DNA from: an uncultured Collinsella sp.
Lineage (GTDB): Bacteria > Actinomycetota > Coriobacteriia > Coriobacteriales > Coriobacteriaceae
DNA length: 64,000 nt
Assembly: GCA_900549455.1 (NCBI GenBank)
Contig: UROM01000001.1
Coordinates: 16,890 to 80,889 of the forward strand
Direction of reading: 5' to 3'
Below the pieces are notes generated by a model, which worked only from the letters and a program-made list of their open reading frames with translations, had not been told where the DNA came from and did not search any database. This document shows positions 7,933-19,339 of this stretch, one piece after another. Both the position numbers and the translations under genes were made by a program. Every line of letters starts with the position of its first letter. Position 1 is the stretch's first letter.

Positions 7933-8787
7933 CTACTTGAGCCCCGGGAGGCGGGTGTAGGGGAACGAGCGCTCCAGGAATTCGGAGCAGTGGGCGTAGT
8001 CTTTGGCGAAGTAGCTGCTGTAGAGCGAATCGAGCACGTATTGCACGGCGATATGGCTGGCGAACTGCGTGATGCGATGCGTCATGCTCTCGTGGTCACT
8101 CACCGTAAGGTAGGCGGCAAAGCCAGGGTGAATGCGCGCGCAATAAGGCGTGCCGATGACGATGACCGGGACATGCCGGCTGCTGAGGATCGGCAAGATG
8201 TCCTTGAGGTTGGGGGCAAGGCCGCTGTAGGAGATGACGATTGCCGCATGGTCGGGACCCGAGGCGAGTGCCGTTCGCACCTGGGCCTCGACACCGTCGT
8301 GGCACGTCGCGCTTTTACCGGCGGAGAGCAGGCGGTCGCGGAACATTCCCGCTGGATAGAGGTTGTGCGAGCCCGTGTAGATGTCGACCTGTCGGGCGTT
8401 CGCGATGAGCTTGGCGGCGTGGTCAAGCTGCGTGGGGTCGAGCAGCTCCTGCGTTTCGGCCAGCGTGGTCTGGTAGAGCCCCTCCATGCGCTCCATAACC
8501 TGCGCGGGGCTGGACGTAGCATCAAAGGGAAAGTTGATGTCCACGTTGCGCCGATTGCCCGCCTCGGTTGCCAAGCGAATAAGCTCGACCTTGAGGTCTT
8601 TGAATCCCTCGAGGCCGAGCTTTTTGCAAAAACGGTGCACACTCGCGACCGAAACGTTGGTGCGTGCGGCAAATTCCTTAATAGAAAGCCCGCGGATGTC
8701 CTCGCCGATGGCAAGGGCTGCAATGCCGAGCTGTTGCTCGGTAGGGGTAAGGCCCTGTGCCTCGGAAATCTTGCGTTTGATATCCAT
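7933..8787 (-). CDS. RpiR/MurR-family regulator (HTH + SIS domain)
   Basis: A regulator of about 284 residues. The first 80 form an RpiR-type helix-turn-helix (LSIKEFAARTNVSVASVHRFCKKLGLEGFKDLKVEL). Residues of about 110-250 form a SIS sugar-phosphate-binding domain (QVDIYTGSHNLYPAGMFRDRLLSAGK, then AAIVISYSGLAPNLKDILPIL). I place the start at 8787, which has GGGAG five bases upstream; a start at 8817 would add ten residues and has no such site. It is the last gene on the minus strand behind a large glycosidase and probably senses a sugar phosphate made by the neighbouring beta-glucoside enzymes. Repressor or activator cannot be told. Confidence 0.85.
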   Translation of the reverse strand: MDIKRKISEAQGLTPTEQQLGIAALAIGEDIRGLSIKEFAARTNVSVASVHRFCKKLGLEGFKDLKVELIRLATEAGNRRNVDINFPFDATSSPAQVMERMEGLYQTTLAETQELLDPTQLDHAAKLIANARQVDIYTGSHNLYPAGMFRDRLLSAGKSATCHDGVEAQVRTALASGPDHAAIVISYSGLAPNLKDILPILSSRHVPVIVIGTPYCARIHPGFAAYLTVSDHESMTHRITQFASHIAVQYVLDSLYSSYFAKDYAHCSEFLERSFPYTRLPGLK

Positions 8788-8806
8788 GCGAACTCCCACA
8801 CTCAAC

Positions 8807-8845
8807 AAACCTGCCAAAAAGGGACAGGTTTATTTTGGCAGGTTT
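8807..8845. repeat. REP-like palindrome with GGGACAGG core, copy 1
   Basis: Arms AAACCTGCCAAAA (8807-8819) and TTTTGGCAGGTTT (8833-8845) enclose GGGACAGGTTTA. The right arm overlaps the last codons of the glycosidase. An inverted copy of the core lies at 12530-12553, just after the AraC gene. Confidence 0.8.
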
Positions 8846-11397
8846 TGCCCGCAAAGGGTAACGGGGCCGAGGATGCCGCTCGGGGCGACGGGTTCGGTGA
8901 GGGCGAAGATGTCGGGAATCGCATGATCGAGCGTGTTGATGACGTCGACGGTGAGTTCGTGCGTGCCGGCAGCAAGAGGATTGATGACAAAGCGATAGGG
9001 CGGACAGATGCGTGTGCCGAGTGGGTGTCCGTCGAGCGTAAGTGTCGCGACTTCGTAGACATCTCCCAGGTCGATTGTGGCATCGGCAAGGTCGTTCGCC
9101 AGCTCAAACGACGCATGATATCGGTAGGTGCCGCAGGTGCCGGTGAACAGATCGGTTGTAAGGTCGCATAGGTGCTCGAGCTCTTGCGCTTCACCAAAGG
9201 CGCCATTGCTGCCGGCAGGGGAGAGGGCAACGGTCCATGGGCCTTCGATGCGCAGGTCGAGCGATGCATCAGCGTCGATTGCGCCGTCTCCGGGCGCATC
9301 CTCGCTGCCCGCTTCCAAAACAACGAAGCAGCTCTCGAAGGGTGCGAGCTCCAACGCACCGTCAAACGCAACGGGCTCGATACCGTTTAACAGGTCGAGC
9401 CGCGTGCCGCAAAGGCGCTCGCCTGTCGCAAGCGCAACCGTGCAGTCGATGCGCTCGCGTGGGTGCTCGTTGACGAGCATAACGTAGGTCTCGCCGGCGC
9501 GCTCGTAACGAAGCGCGCGCAACCAGGGCTGGGGCGTGTCGGTGACAACCGTCTGCAGCCCAGCGCTCGCCAACACGCCCGCCATATCGGCAAGCTGAGT
9601 CGCTGCAAGTTCACCCAGTTCAACCACGACGTCCGCGTCGTAAAGCGCGCTCGGCACCTCGTCGACGGCAAGGACCATAACTCCCGCATCAATCATGCGC
9701 CTTACGGCCTGCGCCGTCTCCGCGCCAATAAACGTAGCACCGGGCATAACAAATGCCTGGTAGCGGCAGTTGTTAACGCAAAGTAATCCGTCGGCAATCG
9801 AAACCTCGTAGCGGCTCTTGTCTTCAAAAGCCTCGGCGGGCACAAAATCAAAGTCGATCTGCGCACGCGTGAGCTCGGCAGCCACGCGCTCGATAGGCAT
9901 GGCGCTGCCGGCCCACTCGGCATCGGCGTGGTACAGGATGGCGACGGGACGCGTGGCACAGCCTCCCGAAAGCAGTGTTGCCGTGCGGTTCATATAGCTC
10001 ATGAGCTGCCCAAAGTGCGGCCACTGCGGATTGTTGCCGTGCGCGTAAAAGTGCGGCGGGCAGTCCCAATCGGGAAAGGGCGCCATGCTAAACGCGTGCG
10101 GCGTAAACCAATTGACGCCGCGGACGAGCATGTGGTCGGCAATCCATTTCATCCCGCGCAAGCCCTCGTGCCAGCCGAAGGCGCCGAAGACCTCGGCCAT
10201 GCAGCGTCCTTGTTTTTTGGGGTCGAGGCGCGCGGCCGAAGAGCCCAGTTTGGCAAGCGCGTAGGTAAAGAACTCGATGTTCCATGCGCCATGGAAGTAG
10301 CTGTAAGGGCCGTGGTCGATGCCAGGGGCGAGCTGGTTGATAACCACATCGATGCCCGCCATGTCCTGACCGGCGACAGCGCGGAAGTAGTGCCCGGCGC
10401 CCTGGCCCAGGCGCGTGTGGCAGCTTTTGTCCTCAATCACATGTCCGATGTGCATGACGCCGTGCTCACGGCACCAGTCGCCGATCTGCTCGTCAAAGCA
10501 GGTGCGGTAGAGTTGCGTGGCAATGTCCATGTAGGTGTGACGGACTCGAGCGCCATCTGCCTCGCGTGTCCAAAGGCCGTGTAGCTTGGTGAGCCAGTCC
10601 TCGCCAAGTGCATTGCGCAGGCGGCTGGCAAGCTCGTCCGACCAAGGTAGTGCCATATCGCCGCGTCCAATAAAGCTGCTGGTAGAAGCGTCGTCGAGAG
10701 CCGTGCCCTTCTCGTTCATAAAGCCTGGCTCATCGGTAAAGAACCCCAGGATGGTGCAGCCGAACTCGTCGCCCAGATGCTCAAACGTGGGCTCGTAGAC
10801 GGCATCGATGAGCGCGCGGCACGAATCGGCGTCGACCATGTTGATGTACTCATCGCGAAAGCCGGTTTTTTGGCTGGTGACGAAGAGCTCGACGGTGGTG
10901 ATGCCGGCGGGCGCGTCAAAACGCAGGCGGGCGGGGGTGCCGTCGGCCTGCTCAACGGAGAGCTCAAAGTCGAGCGGTGCGCCGGCGGCGTCGAAAGTCG
11001 CCGCACCCACAAAGCGCTCCGTGGGATCCATAAGATTGCCGAGCTTGATGACCGTGGACGGCTGGGGACCAACGACCGTAACCGTGCGATGTTTGAGCAC
11101 GGTCTTCTTAAGCGCGGGGTCAACATCCTCGCCCGCAAGCGCGCCGTTGGCGTAGCCCGTGGGGAAATGGGCGTCGTCGAGCAGCCAGATCTTCAACCCC
11201 AAGCGCTTGCACTCGCCAATGATAAAACGCAGGTCAGCCCACCAGCCGTCGCGACAAAACTCGGGATGCGTGCGCGATTCGAGGCAGACCTCGCGGATGT
11301 CCGCACCGGCAATCTGCTCCAAGTATTCGGTAATCGTCTCGTGCGCCTCGCCCTTGAGCCACAAGAACGGAAGCACATGGTTGTCGCATGCCGCCAT
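8830..11397 (-). CDS. Large putative glycoside hydrolase (TIM barrel + jelly-roll domain)
   Basis: About 855 residues, no signal peptide. The N-terminal part (HVLPFLWLKGEAHETITEYLEQI, then WWADLRFIIGECKRLGLKIWLLDDAHFPTGYANG) reads as the start of a TIM-barrel glycosidase of the kind loosely related to rhamnosidases of family GH106. The last 140 residues (DLRIEGPWTVALSPAG... YRYHASFELANDLADATIDLGDVYEVATLTLDG) are the GH2-like jelly-roll sugar-binding domain. The start is set at the ATG at 11397, six bases after AGGAG; a GTG at 11403 is possible. It is divergent from the AraC gene at 11514, which probably controls it. The final codons lie in a REP-like palindrome. I cannot assign a family number or substrate. 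Confidence 0.7.
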   Translation of the reverse strand: MAACDNHVLPFLWLKGEAHETITEYLEQIAGADIREVCLESRTHPEFCRDGWWADLRFIIGECKRLGLKIWLLDDAHFPTGYANGALAGEDVDPALKKTVLKHRTVTVVGPQPSTVIKLGNLMDPTERFVGAATFDAAGAPLDFELSVEQADGTPARLRFDAPAGITTVELFVTSQKTGFRDEYINMVDADSCRALIDAVYEPTFEHLGDEFGCTILGFFTDEPGFMNEKGTALDDASTSSFIGRGDMALPWSDELASRLRNALGEDWLTKLHGLWTREADGARVRHTYMDIATQLYRTCFDEQIGDWCREHGVMHIGHVIEDKSCHTRLGQGAGHYFRAVAGQDMAGIDVVINQLAPGIDHGPYSYFHGAWNIEFFTYALAKLGSSAARLDPKKQGRCMAEVFGAFGWHEGLRGMKWIADHMLVRGVNWFTPHAFSMAPFPDWDCPPHFYAHGNNPQWPHFGQLMSYMNRTATLLSGGCATRPVAILYHADAEWAGSAMPIERVAAELTRAQIDFDFVPAEAFEDKSRYEVSIADGLLCVNNCRYQAFVMPGATFIGAETAQAVRRMIDAGVMVLAVDEVPSALYDADVVVELGELAATQLADMAGVLASAGLQTVVTDTPQPWLRALRYERAGETYVMLVNEHPRERIDCTVALATGERLCGTRLDLLNGIEPVAFDGALELAPFESCFVVLEAGSEDAPGDGAIDADASLDLRIEGPWTVALSPAGSNGAFGEAQELEHLCDLTTDLFTGTCGTYRYHASFELANDLADATIDLGDVYEVATLTLDGHPLGTRICPPYRFVINPLAAGTHELTVDVINTLDHAIPDIFALTEPVAPSGILGPVTLCGQNLPK

Positions 11398-11513
11398 ATC
11401 CACTCCTCTAAAACCAACCTTTTAAATCGATTGAAGTCAGAGTACGCCGCGCGCGCATTCCTGCTAATATCAAAATCACGACAGCATATGACTGAATCAA
11501 CGATAGTGATGCC

Positions 11514-14143
<2,630 letters not shown>

Positions 14144-14215
14144 TCGACAATATGAGTGCCACTGGTAAAAGGTTTTGGGAAGGGCTTGGAAGGGCTTGCG
14201 ATTCGAGCCCTCACC

Positions 14216-14244
14216 TTAGCAATTTGATCATTTGGCACTATAAT
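14216..14244 (+). promoter_or_regulatory. Promoter of the EIIA gene
   Basis: TTAGCA (14216-14221), 17 bases, then a perfect TATAAT (14239-14244). It lies 50 bases before the EIIA start, so EIIA can be transcribed apart from the GH1 gene. Confidence 0.65.
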
Positions 14245-14293
14245 CACCATAGGCATGCGCATAACGTTGCGCTTAATCAAAAGGAGAAAACGT

Positions 14294-14830
14294 ATGGGTC
14301 TGTTTGACATGTTCAAGAAGAAGGCTGAGCCCGCGGCAGCTGCTGCTCCGGCCTCCATCTCTGCTTCTGCCGGTGCCGACGTGCTGTGCTCGCCCGTCAA
14401 GGGCAAGGTCATCAAGATGGCCGACGTGCCCGATCCCGTCTTTGGTGGCGAGGTTCTGGGCAAGGGCTGCGCCGTGTGGCCCGAGGACGACCTGGTCTAC
14501 GCTCCCTGCGACGGCAAGGTGACCGTCACCATGGGTCACGCCGTGGGCCTGCAGTCCGATAGCGGCATCGAGGTTCTGGTGCACGTTGGCGTCGATACCG
14601 TCAACATGAACGGCGACGGCTTCGAGGGCTTCGTCAAGGCCGACGACGTCGTGAAGGCCGGCCAGCCCTTGCTCAAGATCGACCGCGCCAAGATCGCTGC
14701 CGCCGGTTACAAGGACTGCGTCGTCGTGGCCGTGTCCAACACCGCCGAGTTTGCCGATGTCGAGCTCGCCGTCGAGGCCGAGTCTGCCGTCGCCGCCGGT
14801 GACGCCATCGTTAAGGTCGTCCGCAAGTAG
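14294..14830 (+). CDS. PTS glucose-type EIIA component
   Basis: 178 residues. A 35-residue Lys/Ala-rich leader is followed by the EIIA-Glc fold: SPVKGKVIKMADVPDPVFGGEVLGKGCAV..., the GDGKVTVTMGHAVGLQSDSGIEVLVHVGVDTV stretch with phospho-accepting His97, and VKAGQPLLKID. It receives phosphate from HPr and passes it to a glucose- or beta-glucoside-type EIIB. No EIIB or EIIC is attached or adjacent, so it is a stand-alone EIIA that could serve several transporters. AAGGAG lies 8 bases before the chosen ATG; an upstream in-frame ATG at 14255 lies too close to the promoter. A T-run terminator follows at 14856. Confidence 0.92.
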   Translation: MGLFDMFKKKAEPAAAAAPASISASAGADVLCSPVKGKVIKMADVPDPVFGGEVLGKGCAVWPEDDLVYAPCDGKVTVTMGHAVGLQSDSGIEVLVHVGVDTVNMNGDGFEGFVKADDVVKAGQPLLKIDRAKIAAAGYKDCVVVAVSNTAEFADVELAVEAESAVAAGDAIVKVVRK

Positions 14831-14855
14831 TCTGCGGCATCCAGAAGATGCACAA

Positions 14856-14886
14856 GGGTGGTCGGGTTATCCGGCCACCCTTTTTT
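14856..14886 (+). terminator. Intrinsic terminator after EIIA
   Basis: Arms 14856-14865 and 14871-14880 (one G-T pair), loop of five bases, then six T. Confidence 0.85.
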
Positions 14887-15063
14887 AATAGGCTAAGCAG
14901 GTGCATTTTATTGCAGGGGGCTTGCTTTAAGGGCCATTCGTTCGTCAAATTGAGCCGCCTGCGCTTTTGCGACGCAGGGGGTTGGGCCGGGCCGCTAATA
15001 TGGACTTACTGTCACGACGTGCGCTGCGTAGGGAGCGCGGCGCCGCTTGTTTGGAGGAATGTC

Positions 15064-15621
15064 ATGAAAAAGAAGCTGCTGCTTGCGCCCCTGATGGCTG
15101 CCCTGGTCGCGTGCGTGGTTTTGCTTTCCGGCTGCGGAGGGCCTTCGGTGGAGGAGCTCATCACCAATGACCTTACGAGTCAGTTTGACGAGATCAAGAA
15201 CGGCGGCGATGACTTCCTCTCCGGCCTGGAAGAGGCTTCGGGCGACGAGTTTGAGCAGCTGGGCATCGATCCCAAGGAGTATGCCAAGAGCTATCTCGAG
15301 GGCTTTGACTACAAGATCGGCGATGTGACGGTCGACGAGGACAAGGGCACCGCGACCGCCGAGGTCACCATAACCTGCAAGTCCATGAACAAGATTGTCG
15401 AAGATTTTGCTACTCAGTATCAGGAGAAGGTCGCAGCGCTCGACGAGCTGCCGTCCGAGGACGACCTGTACAAGATGGCCGGCCAGGTCATGGTCGACGT
15501 GACCAAGGCCGCTAAGACCAAGGACACCAAGGTCACCTTTAAGTATTCCGCCGACGAGGATAACGAGTGGTCCGCCGACGATTCCGCAACCACCGAGATG
15601 ATGAATGCGATGATGAGCTAG
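15064..15621 (+). CDS. Secreted lipoprotein, function unknown
   Basis: 185 residues. MKKKLLLAPLMAALVACVVLLSGC is a lipoprotein signal with lipobox LLSGC, so the mature protein should be anchored outside the membrane by a diacylated Cys. The rest is acidic (EELITNDLTSQFDEIKNGGDDF...), helical at first, then a strand-rich part (DVTVDEDKGTATAEVTITCKSM). The overall look is that of small DUF5105-type lipoproteins, but I am not certain of the family. GGAGG six bases before the ATG at 15064 decides the start. Its stop is followed three bases later by copy B of the nested-hairpin element. Confidence 0.8.
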   Translation: MKKKLLLAPLMAALVACVVLLSGCGGPSVEELITNDLTSQFDEIKNGGDDFLSGLEEASGDEFEQLGIDPKEYAKSYLEGFDYKIGDVTVDEDKGTATAEVTITCKSMNKIVEDFATQYQEKVAALDELPSEDDLYKMAGQVMVDVTKAAKTKDTKVTFKYSADEDNEWSADDSATTEMMNAMMS

Positions 15622-15624
15622 TTC

Positions 15625-15772
15625 GTTGCGGCGTTTTACCAAACGCCGCAACTGCTCGACGCTGCAAGCCCGCCAGAGCGGCAATCTGCCTTTCAACTTC
15701 GGCGGCATGACCAGAAGGTCAATGCCGCCTCGTTTCAAGGCGCCTTGCTCGCTCTGGCGGGCTTTCGCTGTC
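15625..15772 (+). repeat. Nested-hairpin 3' element, copy B
   Basis: Stem 1: 12-base arms 15625-15636 and 15641-15652 closing TACC, as in copy A. Stem 2: perfect 15-base arms at 15666-15680 and 15750-15764. Stem 3: GGCGGCAT (15701-15708) with ATGCCGCC (15722-15729) around TGACCAGAAGG. Stem sequences differ from copy A on both sides in a compensating way. The T run after stem 3 is degraded. The remaining gap to 15959 holds two REP-like GGGGAC motifs (15858-15905) and a small CCGTCCC palindrome (15910-15937), and no gene. Confidence 0.8.
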
Positions 15773-15857
15773 GTTGCCAAAACAACGGCGTTCCCTTGGC
15801 TGGCTTAAAGTGGCACTTGTGCCTGTGGCGTTGCCATCGCTGTCGAAGGCGGCACTT

Positions 15858-15937
15858 GGGGACGTTCCTTTTCTGCCGGCAGTCGGGGACATTTCTTTGT
15901 TGCGGGGGCAGCTAAAAGAGTCCCGTCCCACATTAGC
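15858..15937. repeat. REP-like GGGGACGTTC / CCGTCCC cluster
   Basis: GGGGACGTTCCTT and GGGGACATTTCTTTG occur in tandem, then GCTAAAAGAGTCCCGTCCC...TTAGC, a short palindrome whose loop (AAAAGAGTCCCGTCCCA) recurs with few changes at 50309-50341. Confidence 0.55.
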
Positions 15938-15959
15938 TACCCGTGGAAGGGATGAGCGG

Positions 15960-16628
15960 TTACTCGCCCAGCACCAGCGCCGCGAGCTCTGCTTGGGTGT
16001 CCACCACGTAGTCGGCGCCGGCGGCTTCCAGCTCTGCGCGGCCGCGGAAGCCCCAGCTGACGCCCGCGCTCTTAAGGCCGGCGTTGTGACCGGTTAGGAT
16101 ATCGACATTGGAATCGCCCACATAGATCGTGGTTGCCGGATCGGCGCCCAGCTCCTCCATCACATGCAGCGTGACGGGTGCTTCGGGCTTAGGCGGAAAC
16201 GCATCGACACGGCCCTGTACCAGCGCAAAGCGATCGGGGCCAAAGTATTTCTCGATAAGCGGGGCTGCCGAAATATGATCCTTGTTGGTGAGCACGGCAA
16301 GCTGAACGCCCGCTGCGCGCAGACGGTCGAGCATCTCAATCGTGCCGGCGTAGGGGGCGGTGTGGTCCTCCTTGTGATCGCCGTAGTAAGCCCTAAACTC
16401 GGCAAGCGTCTGCTCAAACATACGGCTGTCGCCTGCATACTCGGCGGGCATAAAGCGCTCGACCAGCTTAAGCATGCCGTTTCCCACTTTGTAGCGGTAC
16501 TCGTCCACGGCAAACGTGGGCCAGCCGTGCATCTCGCAGGTGTGGTTGCCGGCGGCCGCCAGGTCCTCAATCGTGTTGAGGATGGTGCCGTCCAGGTCAA
16601 AGATCACATGGGAAAAAGCTGCTGCCAT
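15960..16628 (-). CDS. HAD-family phosphatase, phosphoglycolate-phosphatase-like
   Basis: 222 residues with all HAD motifs: FDLDGTILNT near residue 10 (nucleophile Asp and acid/base Asp), LAVLTNKDH (motif II), PPKPEAP (motif III Lys) and IYVGDSNVDILTGHNAGLKSAGVSWGFR (motif IV). The helical cap between motifs I and II is the Gph/PGP type. Phosphoglycolate is the usual substrate of this subgroup, but relatives act on other small phosphates. It stands alone, convergent with the lipoprotein gene. Confidence 0.85.
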   Translation of the reverse strand: MAAAFSHVIFDLDGTILNTIEDLAAAGNHTCEMHGWPTFAVDEYRYKVGNGMLKLVERFMPAEYAGDSRMFEQTLAEFRAYYGDHKEDHTAPYAGTIEMLDRLRAAGVQLAVLTNKDHISAAPLIEKYFGPDRFALVQGRVDAFPPKPEAPVTLHVMEELGADPATTIYVGDSNVDILTGHNAGLKSAGVSWGFRGRAELEAAGADYVVDTQAELAALVLGE

Positions 16629-16752
16629 GAAAGCTCCCGTCGTTGGGTTTCAAAACGCACCTCATAATACTGGGCTTCCGCGTTGGGCGCGCTTGGAATC
16701 TGAACATCTCCAGGGATATCAAGCCGCATCGCGCCGACCGCGCGATTCCGCC

Positions 16753-17787
16753 CTAGCAAATTCTCGGCAGCTGCTCTCCTACGAGCATGTCGAGAATACG
16801 GGTCGAGCCCCAGCCGGTGCGTACGCGCACGGCGGGTCGAGCGCCCTCGGCAAGCGGCAGCACGCGACCGATGAGGGCGGTGTTCTCGGCGTAGCGGGCG
16901 GCGCGCATGGCCGCCAGTGCGGCATCGGCCTGCTCAGCCGGCACCACGGCGACCATCTTGCCCTCGTTTGCCACCTGTAGAACGTCGTAGCCGAGCATCT
17001 CACATGCCGCCTGCACGTCGGGGCGCACGGGCACGGCATCCTCGTCGATCTCCATGGCAACGCCGCTGGCCTGGGCAAACTCGTTGAGCGTGGATGCCAG
17101 ACCGCCGCGCGTGGGGTCGCGGAAGCAGCGGGTGTCGGGGGCGGCGGCGAGCACGTCGGCAATCAGATGATTGAGCGGCGCAGCGTCGCTTTCGATGTTG
17201 CTCGAAAAGGCCAGGCTCTCGCGCTGGCTCATGATGGCGATGCCGTGGTCGCCCAGTGTGCCCGATACTAGGATGACGTCGCCGGGCTGGCAGTTAGCGC
17301 CGCTGAGCTCCACACCAGCGGGCACCTCGCCTGCGCCGGCGGTATTGATATAGACGCCGTCGGCTCCGCCGCGCTCGACCACCTTGGTGTCGCCCGTGAT
17401 GATGCGCACGCCGGCCTCGCGCGCGGTCTCGGCCATGGTTTGCACAATCTGGCTCAGCTTGTCCATGGGATAGCCCTCTTCGAGGATAAAGCCGCACGAT
17501 AGGTAGCGCACGTTGGCGCCCGAGGTCGCGACGTCGTTGACGGTTCCGCATACAGCGAGGCGGCCGATATTGCCGCCGGGGAAGAACTGCGGCGTTACCA
17601 CAAAGCTGTCGGTCGACATGGCGATTCGCCCGCTTGCGGGCAGCGCGGCGACACCGGCATCGTTGCCCGCAAGCAGCTCGGGCGACCCAAAGGCATCCAG
17701 AAAGACCTCATCGATAATGCGCTTCATCATCTGGCCGCCGGAGCCGTGGCCCAGCAGGACAGTGCTATCGGTGGCAGTACGGGACAT
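16753..17787 (-). CDS. hypE: Hydrogenase maturation protein HypE
   Basis: 344 residues, last gene of a nikR-hypF-hypC-hypD-hypE run. HypE dehydrates the carbamoyl group received from HypF on its C-terminal Cys to thiocyanate, the source of the cyanide ligands of the NiFe-hydrogenase iron. The sequence ends in PRIC, with the required terminal Cys. GHGSGGQMMKRII, GDTKVV and DPTRGGLASTLNE are the PurM-fold ATP-binding motifs. It lies 48 bases after hypD. No hydrogenase structural genes are in this window. Confidence 0.96.
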   Translation of the reverse strand: MSRTATDSTVLLGHGSGGQMMKRIIDEVFLDAFGSPELLAGNDAGVAALPASGRIAMSTDSFVVTPQFFPGGNIGRLAVCGTVNDVATSGANVRYLSCGFILEEGYPMDKLSQIVQTMAETAREAGVRIITGDTKVVERGGADGVYINTAGAGEVPAGVELSGANCQPGDVILVSGTLGDHGIAIMSQRESLAFSSNIESDAAPLNHLIADVLAAAPDTRCFRDPTRGGLASTLNEFAQASGVAMEIDEDAVPVRPDVQAACEMLGYDVLQVANEGKMVAVVPAEQADAALAAMRAARYAENTALIGRVLPLAEGARPAVRVRTGWGSTRILDMLVGEQLPRIC

Positions 17788-17835
17788 ATCGAAAACTCCA
17801 ATCGTGGGTGGTGCCAGTGTGCGGGTGCGTCCGGG

Positions 17836-18948
17836 CTAGTTACGGTATCTAAAGTACGCCGCACAGCTGCCCTCCGAGCTCACCATGCAGGGGCCGACGG
17901 GATGCTCGGGTGTACAAGCGTGGCCGAACAGAGGGCAGTCGCTCGGCGCAATGGCTCCGCGCAGCACGTCGCCGCAGCGGCATCCGCGTGGCTCGACCGC
18001 CGGCTCGATGGGCACGTCAAAGCGGGTGCGGGCATCAAAGCGCGAGAGCTCGGGGCGGATGGAAAGGCCCGAGTTGGCAATCGGCCCCAGCCCGCGCCAC
18101 GTGGTGTCGCATGGCTCAAACACCTGCTCGACCAGCTGGCGCGCCACGGGGTTACCGTCTGCGTTGACGCCACGGCGGTAGGCGTTGTCGATCGCCGGCT
18201 TGTTCTCGACAACCATCTGGACCAGCATACAGATGCCCTGCAAGATGTCGACCGGTTCAAATCCCGTTACCACGCCTGGGGTCTTAAACTCGTCGACCAA
18301 AAAGCCAAAGGGCGTCAAGCCCGTGATGGTGGCGACGTGCCCCGGAAGGATAAAGCCGTCGATAGTGGTCTCGGGATCGTTGGCGATGGCGCGCAGCGCC
18401 GGCGGCGTGGTCTTATGGGCGCAGTAGACCGAGAAGTTCTGCAGCCCGCGTGCGTCTGCCTCCAGGATGGCGGCGGCGATGGTGGGCGTTGTGGTCTCAA
18501 AGCCCACACCCATAAAGATGACCGGGCGGTCGGGGTTTTGCTCGGCAATGTCGAGCGCGTCGAGCGGGGAGTAGACGATGCGGATGTCGCGCCCCGCCGC
18601 CTTTTGCGCGGCAAGCGAGGTGGATGATCCGGGCACGCGCATCATGTCGCCAAAGGTGGTGATAATGGCGCCGTCCATGTTGGAAAGCGCGATTGCGTGA
18701 TCGATGTCGCGGTTGGCGGTAACGCAAACGGGGCATCCCGGGCCGCTTAGCAGTTTGAGTCCCGTCGGCATAATGGAGCGAAAGCCATAGCGGCCAATGC
18801 TCACGGTATGTGTACCGCAGACTTCCATAAGGTTGATGCTGCGGTTGCCGACAAGCTCATGAATACGCTCGATGAGCTCGCGAGCCAGCTTGGGGTCGCG
18901 AAATGCCGAAAAGTCGATACCGGAGCGAACCGGCTGCGCCGCCGCCAC
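17836..18948 (-). CDS. hypD: Hydrogenase maturation protein HypD
   Basis: 370 residues. HypD is the Fe-S scaffold on which, with HypC, the Fe(CN)2CO unit is assembled. Conserved Cys patterns are present: LMEVCGTHT, SGPGCPVCVT, and the C-terminal cluster-binding set CRCGDVLRGAIAPSDCPLFG...HPVGPCMVSSEGSCAAYFRY. It starts with GTG, and that G is the last base of the hypC stop (TAGTG), a one-base overlap that implies translational coupling with its partner HypC. Confidence 0.96.
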   Translation of the reverse strand: MAAAQPVRSGIDFSAFRDPKLARELIERIHELVGNRSINLMEVCGTHTVSIGRYGFRSIMPTGLKLLSGPGCPVCVTANRDIDHAIALSNMDGAIITTFGDMMRVPGSSTSLAAQKAAGRDIRIVYSPLDALDIAEQNPDRPVIFMGVGFETTTPTIAAAILEADARGLQNFSVYCAHKTTPPALRAIANDPETTIDGFILPGHVATITGLTPFGFLVDEFKTPGVVTGFEPVDILQGICMLVQMVVENKPAIDNAYRRGVNADGNPVARQLVEQVFEPCDTTWRGLGPIANSGLSIRPELSRFDARTRFDVPIEPAVEPRGCRCGDVLRGAIAPSDCPLFGHACTPEHPVGPCMVSSEGSCAAYFRYRN

Positions 18949-19208
18949 TAGTATGCCTCAGCCGGGTTGGTGGCGAGCTGGTCCTCTTCGGCCAGCTCGG
19001 CCATGGTATTGACGAGCTCGAGTGTCTCCTGGGCTTCCTGCTCGTCGACAATCTGAATGCCAAAGCCGGCGTGCACGAGAATATAGTCGCCGACCTGCGC
19101 CGTCGGCACGAGGCGCAGCGAAACGGGGCGCTCGATGCCCATCATGTCGACGGTCGCCTTAAGGTCGTCGTCGCGTTTGACCACTTTACCGGGAACGGCA
19201 AGGCACAT
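18948..19208 (-). CDS. hypC: Hydrogenase maturation chaperone HypC
   Basis: 86 residues. It begins MCLAVPGKVV, with the essential Cys2 that binds the iron precursor and the hydrogenase large subunit. The OB-like core (GIERPVSLRLVPTAQVGDYILVHAGFGIQIVDEQEAQETLEL) is typical. It overlaps hypD by one base and lies 131 bases after hypF, a gap larger than the others in this operon. Confidence 0.95.
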   Translation of the reverse strand: MCLAVPGKVVKRDDDLKATVDMMGIERPVSLRLVPTAQVGDYILVHAGFGIQIVDEQEAQETLELVNTMAELAEEDQLATNPAEAY

Positions 19209-19339
19209 AATGTTTCCCTTTTATACGTTTTGCGCTGGATAGGCACTGAATAATCCATCGTTTGATGGTAGCGCTCGCAGGAGTCACGAGCAAACGCGTT
19301 ACACCTGTGAGACGGCGGCGCGCAGGCTGGCAAAACAGC

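Noticed and set aside
14848..15063. N-terminal extension of the lipoprotein
   Set aside because: It starts in the EIIA terminator, and the signal peptide must begin at 15064.
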